NCBI RefSeq assembly: GCF_003755175.1
Contig: NZ_RKHX01000004.1
Span: 62,001-126,000 of the forward strand
Source: Cellulomonas sp. PhB150
GTDB taxonomy: Bacteria; Actinomycetota; Actinomycetes; Actinomycetales; Cellulomonadaceae
Reading direction: 5' to 3'
Length of the DNA: 64,000 bases
The translations under genes were made by a program, and so were the position numbers. The notes beneath the pieces are model-generated. The model made no database searches. It saw only the letters and a list, made by a program, of their open reading frames with translations, and was not told where the DNA came from. Of the stretch, positions 8,854 to 16,569 are shown in pieces. Numbering within the stretch: position 1 is the first letter of the stretch; each line of letters starts with the position of its first letter.

Positions 8854-9097
8854 ACCTGATCACACGTCCCAGAACGTGGATTGGTTGACACCAAAGGGGA
8901 GACTTTCTGGCCAGTTGTGCCGTACCGTAGGGCACCGTAGTCGCAGTGCATCGATTGTCATGACCGCCGCGCTCGCCCTGAGTGGGTGTGGCACCACGTT
9001 CTCGAGCTCGCTCGGGACGGACGACGACCACCGTGATCACCGGTCCTCGGCCAGTTTGCCGAGGGTTGTCCGACCGTACGACAGAGAAGAGAACGAC

Positions 9098-9301
9098 ATG
9101 GCCACCGGCACCGTGAAGTGGTTCAACGCCGAGAAGGGCTTCGGCTTCATCGCGCCCGAGGACGGCGGAACCGACGTCTTCGTGCACTACTCCGCGATCA
9201 CCTCCAGCGGCTACCGCTCGCTCGAGGAGAACCAGAAGGTCGAGTTCGAGACGACCCAGGGCCCCAAGGGTCCCCAGGCCTCGAACGTCACGCCCCTCTG
9301 A
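9098..9301 (+). CDS. cspA: Cold-shock protein (CspA family)
   Basis: A 67-residue single cold-shock domain that binds single-stranded RNA and DNA and melts RNA structure. RNP1 is KGFGFIAPE and RNP2 is VFVHYSAI. Length and sequence are typical of actinobacterial CspA-type proteins. A GAGAAGAG ribosome-binding site lies upstream of the ATG. The untranslated region before it (8854-9097) contains no gene and probably holds the promoter and a long 5' leader, which is usual for csp genes. A strong terminator follows directly. Confidence 0.95.
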   Translation: MATGTVKWFNAEKGFGFIAPEDGGTDVFVHYSAITSSGYRSLEENQKVEFETTQGPKGPQASNVTPL

Positions 9302-9317
9302 TCCTCGCGATCAGCTG

Positions 9318-9357
9318 AGCAAAGCCCCCGGCCGGGTTTCCGGTCGGGGGCTTTGCT
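9318..9357 (+). terminator. Intrinsic terminator of the cold-shock gene
   Basis: An 18-bp stem (9318-9335 with 9340-9357, one G-T pair) with a 4-nt loop, 16 nt after the csp stop codon. Confidence 0.9.
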
Positions 9358-9495
9358 GCACCCGGGAACTGCTCGCACTCGCGGCTCGTTGCCCTCGTGA
9401 ATCGTCGGACCACCAGGTCAGATCGTCGGCATCGACCGGCCGGCCATGCACCGCCGACGGAACGACCCCACCGACGGATAGATGGAACGGACTTC

Positions 9496-10563
9496 ATGAC
9501 GACAGAGACCCCGATGCGACCGCGTGAGCGCGCAGTCAGCGACTTCACCGAGCTGACCAAAGCCGTGCAGGCGGCCGGCCTCATGCGCCGCCGCCCCGGC
9601 CACTACACCGCCCGCATCGCCGGTGCCGTGGTCGCGATGGGCGCCCTCATCACCGCGATCGTCCTGGTCGGCGACTCGTGGTGGCAGCTGCTCGTCGCGG
9701 CGGGCGCCGCTGTCGTCCTCACCCAGATCGCGTTCCTCGGCCACGATGCCGCGCACCGCCAGATCTGGAACTCCGGCAAGGCGAACACCTGGACCTCCCT
9801 GGTGCTCGCGGACCTGTTCGTCGGCCTCTCCTACGGCTGGTGGCAGCACAAGCACACCCGTCACCACGCCAAGCCCAACCAGATCGGCGCGGACCCGGAC
9901 ATCGAGCTCGAGGCTCTGTCACTCACGCCCGAGAAGGCCGCCGCGCGCACGTCGCCGATCGGCCGCTGGTACCTCGCCCACCAGGGCTGGTTCTTCTTCC
10001 CGCTGCTCCTGCTCGAGGGCCTGGACCTGCACGTCTCGGCGATCAAGCGCCTGATCAACAAGGACCCCCTCGAGCACCGCGCCGTCGAGGCCGTGATGAT
10101 CGGCGTCCGGCTCCTGGGTGCGCTCGCGCTCGTCTTCGCCGTGATGTCGCCGGCCAAGGGGCTCGCCTTCTTCGCCATCCAGCTCGGGCTGTTCGGCTTC
10201 TACATGGGCGCCTCTTTCGCCCCGAACCACAAGGGCATGCCCCTGCTGCCCAAGGACGCCCGCGTCGACTTCCTGCGCCGCCAGGTGCTGACGAGCCGCA
10301 ACATCCGGGGCGGCCGCTGGGTCGACGTCCTCATGGGCGGGCTCAACCACCAGGTCGAGCACCACCTGTTCCCGTCGATGCCGCGCGTGACGCTGCGCCG
10401 GGCGCAGCCGATCGTCAAGGCGTACTGCGAGAAGCACAACATCCCGTACATGGCGGTGTCGCTGCCCAAGTCCTACGCGATCATCGTGCGCCACCTCAAC
10501 ACCGTCGGGCATCCCGACCGCGACCTGTTCTCCTGCCCCATCACGGCGCTCTACCGCGCCTGA
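9496..10563 (+). CDS. Membrane fatty-acid desaturase
   Basis: A 355-residue integral membrane di-iron enzyme that introduces double bonds into acyl chains. Three histidine boxes are visible: HDAAH (about residue 83), HKHTRHH (about 117) and NHQVEHHLFP (about 285), the last with the Q-x2-HH pattern of acyl-lipid and delta-6-like desaturases. Hydrophobic helix pairs separate the boxes. The ATG at 9496 follows a GGAACGG sequence. Placement directly after csp suggests, but does not prove, a shared cold-adaptation role in membrane fluidity. A terminator hairpin follows. Regiospecificity cannot be judged. Confidence 0.92.
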   Translation: MTTETPMRPRERAVSDFTELTKAVQAAGLMRRRPGHYTARIAGAVVAMGALITAIVLVGDSWWQLLVAAGAAVVLTQIAFLGHDAAHRQIWNSGKANTWTSLVLADLFVGLSYGWWQHKHTRHHAKPNQIGADPDIELEALSLTPEKAAARTSPIGRWYLAHQGWFFFPLLLLEGLDLHVSAIKRLINKDPLEHRAVEAVMIGVRLLGALALVFAVMSPAKGLAFFAIQLGLFGFYMGASFAPNHKGMPLLPKDARVDFLRRQVLTSRNIRGGRWVDVLMGGLNHQVEHHLFPSMPRVTLRRAQPIVKAYCEKHNIPYMAVSLPKSYAIIVRHLNTVGHPDRDLFSCPITALYRA

Positions 10564-10579
10564 CGCGCGCGCACCACGG

Positions 10580-10613
10580 GAGGGGCTGAGGTCGGCGACG
10601 ACTTCAGCCCCTC
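10580..10613 (+). terminator. Intrinsic terminator after desaturase
   Basis: A 13-bp stem (10581-10593 with 10600-10612, one G-T pair) and a 6-nt loop, 17 nt after the desaturase stop codon. Confidence 0.8.
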
Positions 10614-10697
10614 TCGTCGTATCACCCGAAAGAGTGACGACCTCCTCCATCACGGGACGCACCCCGCGCCCTGCGGTGACGACACGAGGAGACAACG

Positions 10698-11174
10698 ATG
10701 GCGTTGACGACGACGGCGATCTACCTGATCGGCCGCACCCACCCGGAGATCTTCGAGCTCCTGGGCAACCCCTACGGCCCGTACAAGCTCAAGGGTCGTC
10801 TCGCGGCGGCGGAGCTCAACCCGCAGCCGCTCCCGCCCGCCGCGATCAGCACCGGGTTCGCCGCAGCCGGCGAGCTCGTGCGCGGCGCGCTCATCGCCGA
10901 ACGGTCCGGCAGCCGGTACGCGATCGACTTCGACGACTGGTGCGGCACCCCGCCGAAGCGTCCGCCGTTCACCTGGCCACCGGCGCCGTGGCCCCCGATC
11001 CGTGGCGGCTACGCCGACGACTTCTGGGGCGACTACAACCTGGGGTTCGCCGTCGGGCTGGAGGCGAGCGCCGGGATCTGGGCCGGCGCGGGGTTCGCCG
11101 ACGAGCTCACGGGGCTGCACGACGCGGCCCTCGATCTCGCCGCCAAGGGCGGCGGCAGCACCCGCATCGGGTGA
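10698..11174 (+). CDS. Hypothetical protein with LNPQPLPP motif
   Basis: A 158-residue soluble protein with an AGGAGA ribosome-binding site before the ATG. It has a Pro-rich central part (LNPQPLPP near residue 40, and a PP-rich stretch near 85-100) and a Gly/Ala-rich C-terminal half. No signal peptide, membrane segment or catalytic motif is evident. I do not recognise the family; similar LNPQPLPP proteins occur in actinobacteria without known function. Confidence 0.75.
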   Translation: MALTTTAIYLIGRTHPEIFELLGNPYGPYKLKGRLAAAELNPQPLPPAAISTGFAAAGELVRGALIAERSGSRYAIDFDDWCGTPPKRPPFTWPPAPWPPIRGGYADDFWGDYNLGFAVGLEASAGIWAGAGFADELTGLHDAALDLAAKGGGSTRIG

Positions 11175-11236
11175 ATCCCACAGCCCTCGCGACCGGGCCG
11201 GCGCCGGACACGGGCCTGCCCGGCCGCGAGAGCACC

Positions 11237-11242
11237 TAGACT
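11237..11242 (+). promoter_or_regulatory. -10 hexamer of a leaderless promoter
   Basis: TAGACT followed after exactly 6 nt by the GTG start at 11249, which has no ribosome-binding site. This spacing puts the transcript 5' end at the start codon. Confidence 0.65.
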
Positions 11243-11248
11243 CACCCC

Positions 11249-11545
11249 GTGATCTTCAAGGCGGTGGGCGAGGGCAGGCCCTACCCGGACCACGGGCTCG
11301 AGACAGCCAAGCAGTGGGCCGAGGTCCCGCCGCGCCAGGTGCGGCTCGACGAGCTCGTCACCACCAAGCGCACGCTCGACCTCGCCGCGCTGCTCGCGGA
11401 CGACTCCACGTTCTACGGCGACCTGTTCGCCCACGTCGTGCAGTACAAGGGTGTGATGTACCTCGAGGACGGCCTGCACCGGGCCGTCCGGGCCGCCCTG
11501 CACCAGCGCCCCATCCTCCACGCACGCGTCCTGGTGATCGAGTGA
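11249..11545 (+). CDS. Conserved small actinobacterial protein
   Basis: A 98-residue soluble protein beginning VIFKAVGEGRPYPDHG and containing QVRLDELVTTKRTLDLAALLADDSTFYGDLF and a C-terminal YLEDGLHRAVRAAL. It reads like a widely conserved actinobacterial small protein usually found next to LytR C-terminal-domain genes, which is also its context here: its TGA overlaps the GTG of the next gene by 3 nt. The YLEDG-HR run is reminiscent of ParB/Srx-like pockets, but I would not assign a function. Confidence 0.85.
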   Translation: MIFKAVGEGRPYPDHGLETAKQWAEVPPRQVRLDELVTTKRTLDLAALLADDSTFYGDLFAHVVQYKGVMYLEDGLHRAVRAALHQRPILHARVLVIE

Positions 11546-12201
11546 GCACGGATCCCGACCGCGCCAGGGCCCTGCGCCGGCGCCACATGCACGAGCGGCA
11601 GGCCGTCATCTTCGGCATCCTGCTCGCCGCCCTCGCCGTGATCGGGCTCGGCGCCGCGGCCGTCTACACCAACAGCGTCGACCTGCCGTTCTTCAAGGAG
11701 CAGTTCGCGGCGGAGCCGACCCCCACGCCGACTCTGGACCCGGTGCCCTGCCCGCCCGAGGACGCGCTGCCGGTCAAGTACAGCAAGGTGAAGGTCAACA
11801 TCTACAACGGCACCTCGACCGCGGGGCTGGCGGGCCGTACGGCCGACGACGTCGAGGGCCGGGGGTTCAAGGTCGCCGAGACCACCAACGCGCCCGTGAC
11901 CTACGCCGGCGTCGCGCGGATCAACTTCGGCACCAAGGGGGTCGCCGCGGCGTACACGCTCGCGGCCCACGTCCCGGGCGCGGAGCTCCAGATGGACGCG
12001 CGCAAGAACGCGACCGTCGACCTGACCCTCGGGTCGGACTTCACCACGCTGCTCGAGCTCGACAAGGTGACGCTCGACCCCGACGAGCCGCTCGTCGCGC
12101 CCGCCAACTGCACGCCGATCGAGGACCTGGCCAAGGCCCAGGCCGCGGCGAAGGCCTCGGCGAAGGCGTCCGCGTCACCGAAGGCCACCGCCAAGAAGTA
12201 G
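11542..12201 (+). CDS. LytR C-terminal domain membrane protein
   Basis: A 219-residue protein with a basic N-terminus, one transmembrane helix (about 22-46), a Thr/Pro linker and an extracytoplasmic LytR_C domain (VKVNIYNGTSTAGLAGRTADDVEGRGFKVAETTNAP). An Ala/Lys-rich tail follows. The start codon overlaps the previous stop (GTGA), fixing it. LytR_C domains occur in actinobacterial cell-envelope proteins, some with LCP transferase domains; this one lacks the LCP domain, so it may be an accessory envelope protein. Confidence 0.88.
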   Translation: MSTDPDRARALRRRHMHERQAVIFGILLAALAVIGLGAAAVYTNSVDLPFFKEQFAAEPTPTPTLDPVPCPPEDALPVKYSKVKVNIYNGTSTAGLAGRTADDVEGRGFKVAETTNAPVTYAGVARINFGTKGVAAAYTLAAHVPGAELQMDARKNATVDLTLGSDFTTLLELDKVTLDPDEPLVAPANCTPIEDLAKAQAAAKASAKASASPKATAKK

Positions 12202-12269
12202 CGCGACGGCGCGGGGGCTGCCATGTTGGGAGGGTCAGCCAGATCCCCCGACGCCGGGAGGCGATCATC

Positions 12270-12479
12270 ATGACCACGTCCGACGACGACGTCCGACCTT
12301 TCCCTGACCACGTCACGCCTGGCGGTGCTCCGGACCCGGTCGTGGCCACCGCCCCGCAGGCGGACGCCTCTCCGGAGGACGAGAGCGAGGTCGACCGCCT
12401 GATGGACGCCGAGGGCAAGGGTGTCTTCCCGGTGGCGGGCGCCGGCGTGGGCACCGTGCCGCCCGTCGCGCCCCGGTAG
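12270..12479 (+). CDS. Small acidic hypothetical protein
   Basis: A 69-residue, Asp/Glu/Pro-rich, apparently unstructured protein with a clear GGAGG ribosome-binding site 10 nt before the ATG. No family recognised. Confidence 0.6.
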   Translation: MTTSDDDVRPFPDHVTPGGAPDPVVATAPQADASPEDESEVDRLMDAEGKGVFPVAGAGVGTVPPVAPR

Positions 12480-12572
12480 ACGGCCGGGGGCGGGCCGACC
12501 GGGCGCACAGCGCGAGCCGCTAGCCTGATCGTCCCGCCCCGGGCCGCCAGGCCCCCGTCGACGGAGGCCGAC

Positions 12573-13958
12573 CTGCGCCGCCTGCTGCACTCCTACGTCG
12601 CCGTCTGGGCCGCCTTCGTCCTCGTGCACGGCTGGTTGATGCTGCTGGGCGTCGTCCTCATCCCTGGCCGCGCCTTCTGGGACCTCGACCTGTACCGCTG
12701 GTGGATGTGGCAGGGGCTGCACCAGGGCGTCTGGCAGGGCATCGACGTGGCCTGGGTCTACCCGCCGGGCGCGTTGCTGCCGATGCTGGTGGCCGCACTG
12801 GGCGGGACGGTCGGCACCGCGGGGTACGCGACCGCGTGGAGCCTGGGCATCACCGCGCTCGACGCGGTCGCCCTGTTCGCCCTCCTGCACACCCCGGCCT
12901 GGGCGGGCACCCGCACGACGCGGCACCGCACCACGGCCGGCGCCTGGTGGTGGCTCGCGTTCCTCGCGCTGCTGGGTCCGGTGGCGATGGGTCGGCTCGA
13001 CGCCGCGGTCGCCCCCGTCGTCGTCGTCGCGCTCGTCCTCGGCCTGCGGCACCCGTGGCTCTCGTCGGCCCTGCTGACAGCCGCGGCCTGGATCAAGGTC
13101 GCCCCCGGCGCCCTGCTCGCCCCCCTGTTCCTGGCCGCGCGGCGCCCGTGGCGCGACGTCGTGGCCCCCGCGGCCGCCGTCAGCGTCGCGGTCGTCGCGA
13201 TCGTCGCGGCGCTCGGCGGGCTGCCCTACCTGACGTCGTTCCTCACCGAGCAGGACCAGCGCGGCCTGCAGCTCGAGGCCGTGGGCGCCACGCCGTGGCT
13301 GATCACCAGCCTGTGGTCCGACCAGGTGCTGGTGCACCTCAACGAGCCGCTCGTGACATGGGAGCTGATCGGTCCCGGCACGCAGCTGGCCGCCGACACC
13401 CTCGGCGGGCTGTTCTTCCTGGCCCTCGCGGCCGCCTCGGTGTTCCTGTGGTGGCGCCGGCACGAGCTCGACGGGCGGCTGTGGCGCTCGCCGCGCGTGG
13501 GTGCCGAGCTGCTCGTGCGCGGCGCGATGCTCATGTCGGTCGTGCTCATCGCCTTCAACAAGGTCGGCTCGCCGCAGTACATCGGCTGGCTCGCACCGCC
13601 GGTCGCCGTGGCGCTCGCGCTCAAGCTGCCGCACTGGCGCACGACGGCCCTGCTCGTCGCGGGCATCGCGGGCGCGACCCAGGTCGTGTTCCCGTGGGGC
13701 TACGACGGGATCATCGCGGGCCACCCCGCCAACACGCTGGTGCTGGTGGCCCGCAACGTCGCCCTCGTCGTCCTGCTCGTGCACACCGTGCTCGAGCTGC
13801 TGCGTCAGCCCGACGACCCCGCGGAGGCCGCCGACGCCGACGCCACGAACGCCAGCAGCGCCGAGCGCGACGTGCCGTCGTCGATCGCCGTGGCCGGCAA
13901 CGACTCGAGCGCGGTCCAGGCGGCCGACGCGTCGTCCGGGCCCGCGAGCGCCAGGTAG
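12573..13958 (+). CDS. Multi-pass membrane glycosyltransferase-like protein (GT87/DUF2029-like)
   Basis: A roughly 461-residue protein with about ten transmembrane helices, an early acidic DLDLYRWW loop and a VYPPGAL motif, as in polyprenyl-phosphate-mannose-dependent (GT87-like) transferases. The first ATG/GTG in frame (GTG 12624) would cut the first helix short. A CTG at 12573 has a GGAGG ribosome-binding site 5 nt upstream and restores a full helix, so I prefer it. The last about 50 codons are Ala/Asp/Ser-rich and lie antisense to the end of the GH81 gene for 154 bp. It may add sugar to envelope glycans; no substrate can be read. Confidence 0.72.
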   Translation: MRRLLHSYVAVWAAFVLVHGWLMLLGVVLIPGRAFWDLDLYRWWMWQGLHQGVWQGIDVAWVYPPGALLPMLVAALGGTVGTAGYATAWSLGITALDAVALFALLHTPAWAGTRTTRHRTTAGAWWWLAFLALLGPVAMGRLDAAVAPVVVVALVLGLRHPWLSSALLTAAAWIKVAPGALLAPLFLAARRPWRDVVAPAAAVSVAVVAIVAALGGLPYLTSFLTEQDQRGLQLEAVGATPWLITSLWSDQVLVHLNEPLVTWELIGPGTQLAADTLGGLFFLALAAASVFLWWRRHELDGRLWRSPRVGAELLVRGAMLMSVVLIAFNKVGSPQYIGWLAPPVAVALALKLPHWRTTALLVAGIAGATQVVFPWGYDGIIAGHPANTLVLVARNVALVVLLVHTVLELLRQPDDPAEAADADATNASSAERDVPSSIAVAGNDSSAVQAADASSGPASAR

Positions 13959-15847
13959 CCCAGCAGGTCGCCCCCGAACATCACGTCGTACCCGTCGGGC
14001 GCCGCCTCCTTCACCGAGGCGCGGATCTTGTCGGGCGTGACTCCGACGCCGGCCGTGAGCTGCGCGGGGCTCAGCGGGAGCAGCTGGATGCCGAGCATGG
14101 CGCTCGGCTCCGGGCTGAACCACGTGGCCCAGTCGCGCTTGCCGCCCCAGTTGAGGGCGACGACCTCGTGCGCGAACCCGTCCGGGAGCTCCGGGTCGGT
14201 CCAGTAGTCGCGCGCCGTCGCGGCCTCGGTCGACAGCAGCCAGGTGGCCTGCGTCTCGAGCGCCTCCTGCCCGGACGCCGCGGCCCACAGGCCGAGCCCG
14301 TTCCAGGCGTTGACGGCCTCCGAGCTCGACTCCTGGTTGTTGCCGTCGGCGAACGGGGACGTGCCCGACGCCCAGGAGTGGCCGGCGTACGGGTCGAACG
14401 ACCGCAGCTCGGGGAACTCGTCGGACGGCGCCGCCGCCGCGATGTCCTCGCCGAGCAGGTCCATCACGTCCTTGACGTCGGCCGCCAGCGTCGGGTCGTC
14501 GGCCGCCATCATCCCCGCTGCGGCCAGCAGGTAGCCGTAGTGGAAGTGGTGGTCGTTGAGCTCGTCGGACCCGAACGAGGCCGTGAGCCCGATGATCGAG
14601 CGCGCCTTCTCGTCGTACACGACGCAGCGCGCGTCACGCTCCTCGCACCCGTCCGGCTGGCCCCACTCGCGCAGGGTCGCCAGCGTGGTCTTCGTGAGCG
14701 CGCTCGCATCGACGTCGAGCTGTCCGGCCAGCCCGATCAGGGTCGCCGCCCGCAGGAGCGACTTGCCGCCGAAGTAGGTGTCCGACGGGAACGCGGGCGT
14801 CGCCGCGATGTCCTCCTTCAGGCTCTTCACCAGGGTCGCGCGCTGTTCGTCGGTCAGCGCGTCGACGTCGAACGCCCCGGTGGGGCGCTGCACCGGCACG
14901 GTCGAGGCGAGCGTCGACCCGGCGCACAGGCGCAGGTCCCCGTACACGCTCGGGTACGTGCCGAGGTCGCACGCGGTCGCCACCGTGTGGTGCGGCATGA
15001 GCACGTGGGCGCTCTCGCCGTCGTCGGCCGTGCGGTACGTCAGCGTGGTGCTCGCCTCGTCGTCGTCCACGCCGTAGGCGACGTCGACGCCGGTGACCGG
15101 ATGGGTCGCGGCCGCGGCGAGCGTCGCGGCCGCTGCCGGGGCAGGGGCGTCCGGCAGCGCGTACCAGGTCGCGGTCTCGTCCTTGGCGAGCGCGGTGCTC
15201 CCGGCGTCGAAGGACGGGCCGACGAAGGCCCACCGCTCACCCGCCGCGGTCGCCGGGCCGTCGGGGGTGGCGGACAGCGCGCCGTCCGTGCGGACGCTGA
15301 CGTCCCGCGCGGCGGTGAAGGACACGAAGGGCGAGCCCTCCGCGACCACGACGCGGCCGAGCACCGCGCCCGAGCCGTCGAGCAGCTCGACCGTCACGCT
15401 GACCGGGTCCGCGGCGCTGATCCGTGCCGAGGCCGCGCCCACGTCCACCGTCACGCCGGGGACGTGCGGTCCCGCGATCGTCTGGGCGGTCACCGTCGGT
15501 GTCGGGAGCCCGATCGTGAAGCCGCTGCCCGTGAGCCCGAACGAGAGGGGCTCGGCGAACACCGGCTGCGGCTGCTCGCCGAAGACGAGCCCCGAGTACC
15601 AGCGGTTGGTCGGTGGGACCACGCCGTCGGCCAGCCGCACCGGGTCGATCTTCGCGACCGACCGGTGCGGCACCGAGGCGACCAGTGCCGCGGCGTCGAT
15701 CGTCGGCGGGCTCGCCACCGGAACGGTCGACGTCGCCTGCGCGTCGGGTGGGTCCTGCGACCACGGCGCGCTCACGGCGACGAGCGCCCCCGCCACCCCG
15801 AACGTCGCCACGACCGCTCCTGCCACTGCCCACCGGCGCCTGATCAT
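13805..15847 (-). CDS. GH81-family endo-beta-1,3-glucanase
   Basis: A 680-residue exported glycoside hydrolase. The N-terminus is an uncleaved-type signal anchor (hydrophobic 8-27). Family 81 hallmarks are visible: PTNRWYSGLVFGEQPQPVFAEPLSF near residue 80, the LNDHHFHYGY block with conserved His/Asp near 438, and ESSSEAVNAWNGLGLWA near 520 with the paired catalytic glutamates. GH81 enzymes cleave beta-1,3-glucan. Its ATG overlaps the stop of the HlyD-like gene (ATGA), making it the third gene of a coupled operon with a GT2 synthase. I infer a trimming role on a beta-1,3-glucan product, comparable to BcsZ in cellulose operons. Confidence 0.88.
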   Translation of the reverse strand: MIRRRWAVAGAVVATFGVAGALVAVSAPWSQDPPDAQATSTVPVASPPTIDAAALVASVPHRSVAKIDPVRLADGVVPPTNRWYSGLVFGEQPQPVFAEPLSFGLTGSGFTIGLPTPTVTAQTIAGPHVPGVTVDVGAASARISAADPVSVTVELLDGSGAVLGRVVVAEGSPFVSFTAARDVSVRTDGALSATPDGPATAAGERWAFVGPSFDAGSTALAKDETATWYALPDAPAPAAAATLAAAATHPVTGVDVAYGVDDDEASTTLTYRTADDGESAHVLMPHHTVATACDLGTYPSVYGDLRLCAGSTLASTVPVQRPTGAFDVDALTDEQRATLVKSLKEDIAATPAFPSDTYFGGKSLLRAATLIGLAGQLDVDASALTKTTLATLREWGQPDGCEERDARCVVYDEKARSIIGLTASFGSDELNDHHFHYGYLLAAAGMMAADDPTLAADVKDVMDLLGEDIAAAAPSDEFPELRSFDPYAGHSWASGTSPFADGNNQESSSEAVNAWNGLGLWAAASGQEALETQATWLLSTEAATARDYWTDPELPDGFAHEVVALNWGGKRDWATWFSPEPSAMLGIQLLPLSPAQLTAGVGVTPDKIRASVKEAAPDGYDVMFGGDLLGYLALAGPDDASAAWTALESLPATAIDDGTSRSALLAFVASASAASAGSSG

Positions 15848-16569
15848 CCGACCACGTCCTTCAGGTAGCCCTTCACCGCATCGGACACGGTCGTCACCAC
15901 CCCGTCGTTCCGCAGGTGGAGCTGGGCGACGACGGGCGTGCCCGCCGAGACGAGCCCGTCCTGGTCACCCTCGTCGAGCCCGTCGCTGACCACCGTCACC
16001 ACGGCCTGTGCCTTGCCGTCGACGGTCTCGACCTGGACGCGGTCCACGTGGCCCGCGACGGTCGTCTGGTCGGGCAGCTCGATGCTGACCGCCGCGTCGT
16101 CGGGCACCCGGGCGTACTCCTTGGGCGAGAGCGTGTACTCCGCCTGGACGTAGAGCGTGCCGTCGCGCTGGACGGTGGCCAGGTCGGTCGCCGCCTGCAC
16201 GAACGTGCCCTGGGTCGCCGCGACGGCCGTCACGACCCCCGGTCCGCTCGCGGTGACGACGAGGCGCCCCTCGTCGTCCAGGTGCGTCGTCTCGGGCACG
16301 ACCGGCGCCTCGCCCGTCGTCGTGTGCAGGCTCGCGGCGTCGATGACGAACAAGGTCTCGCCCTCGCGCACCTCGTCGCCGATCTCCACCGCCTGGTTGA
16401 CCACGAGGCCGGCGTAGGGGGTGCCCACGTTGTAGGTCTTGCCCAGGATCTGGGCCGAGTCGCTCGTCGCGATGCCGCGGCTCTCGTTGAGCTTGTACGT
16501 GGCCAGCGCCGCGATCAGCAGCACCACCACCAGCCCTGCGAGCAGCCGGAACCGCCCCGCCCACGTCAT
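15844..16569 (-). CDS. HlyD/membrane-fusion-like protein of the exopolysaccharide operon
   Basis: A 241-residue protein with one N-terminal transmembrane helix (about 6-26) and a biotinyl-lipoyl-like beta region: YAGLVVNQAVEIGDEVREGETLFVID, then a second half with GPGVVTAVAATQGTFVQA. This hairpin-less barrel fold is found in HlyD, Alg44 and related polymer-export partners. It overlaps both neighbours by 4 nt (ATGA), so it is stoichiometrically coupled to the synthase. It probably sits outside the membrane as a partner of the GT2 synthase. Confidence 0.82.
   Translation of the reverse strand: MTWAGRFRLLAGLVVVLLIAALATYKLNESRGIATSDSAQILGKTYNVGTPYAGLVVNQAVEIGDEVREGETLFVIDAASLHTTTGEAPVVPETTHLDDEGRLVVTASGPGVVTAVAATQGTFVQAATDLATVQRDGTLYVQAEYTLSPKEYARVPDDAAVSIELPDQTTVAGHVDRVQVETVDGKAQAVVTVVSDGLDEGDQDGLVSAGTPVVAQLHLRNDGVVTTVSDAVKGYLKDVVG

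Noticed and set aside
11901-14288. 795-codon minus-strand open frame
   Set aside because: Antisense shadow of the LytR_C and glycosyltransferase genes; no motif, no RBS.
12701-15868. 1055-codon plus-strand open frame
   Set aside because: High-GC shadow of the glycosyltransferase and antisense GH81 genes; composition (Arg/Gly/Ala) is not protein-like.
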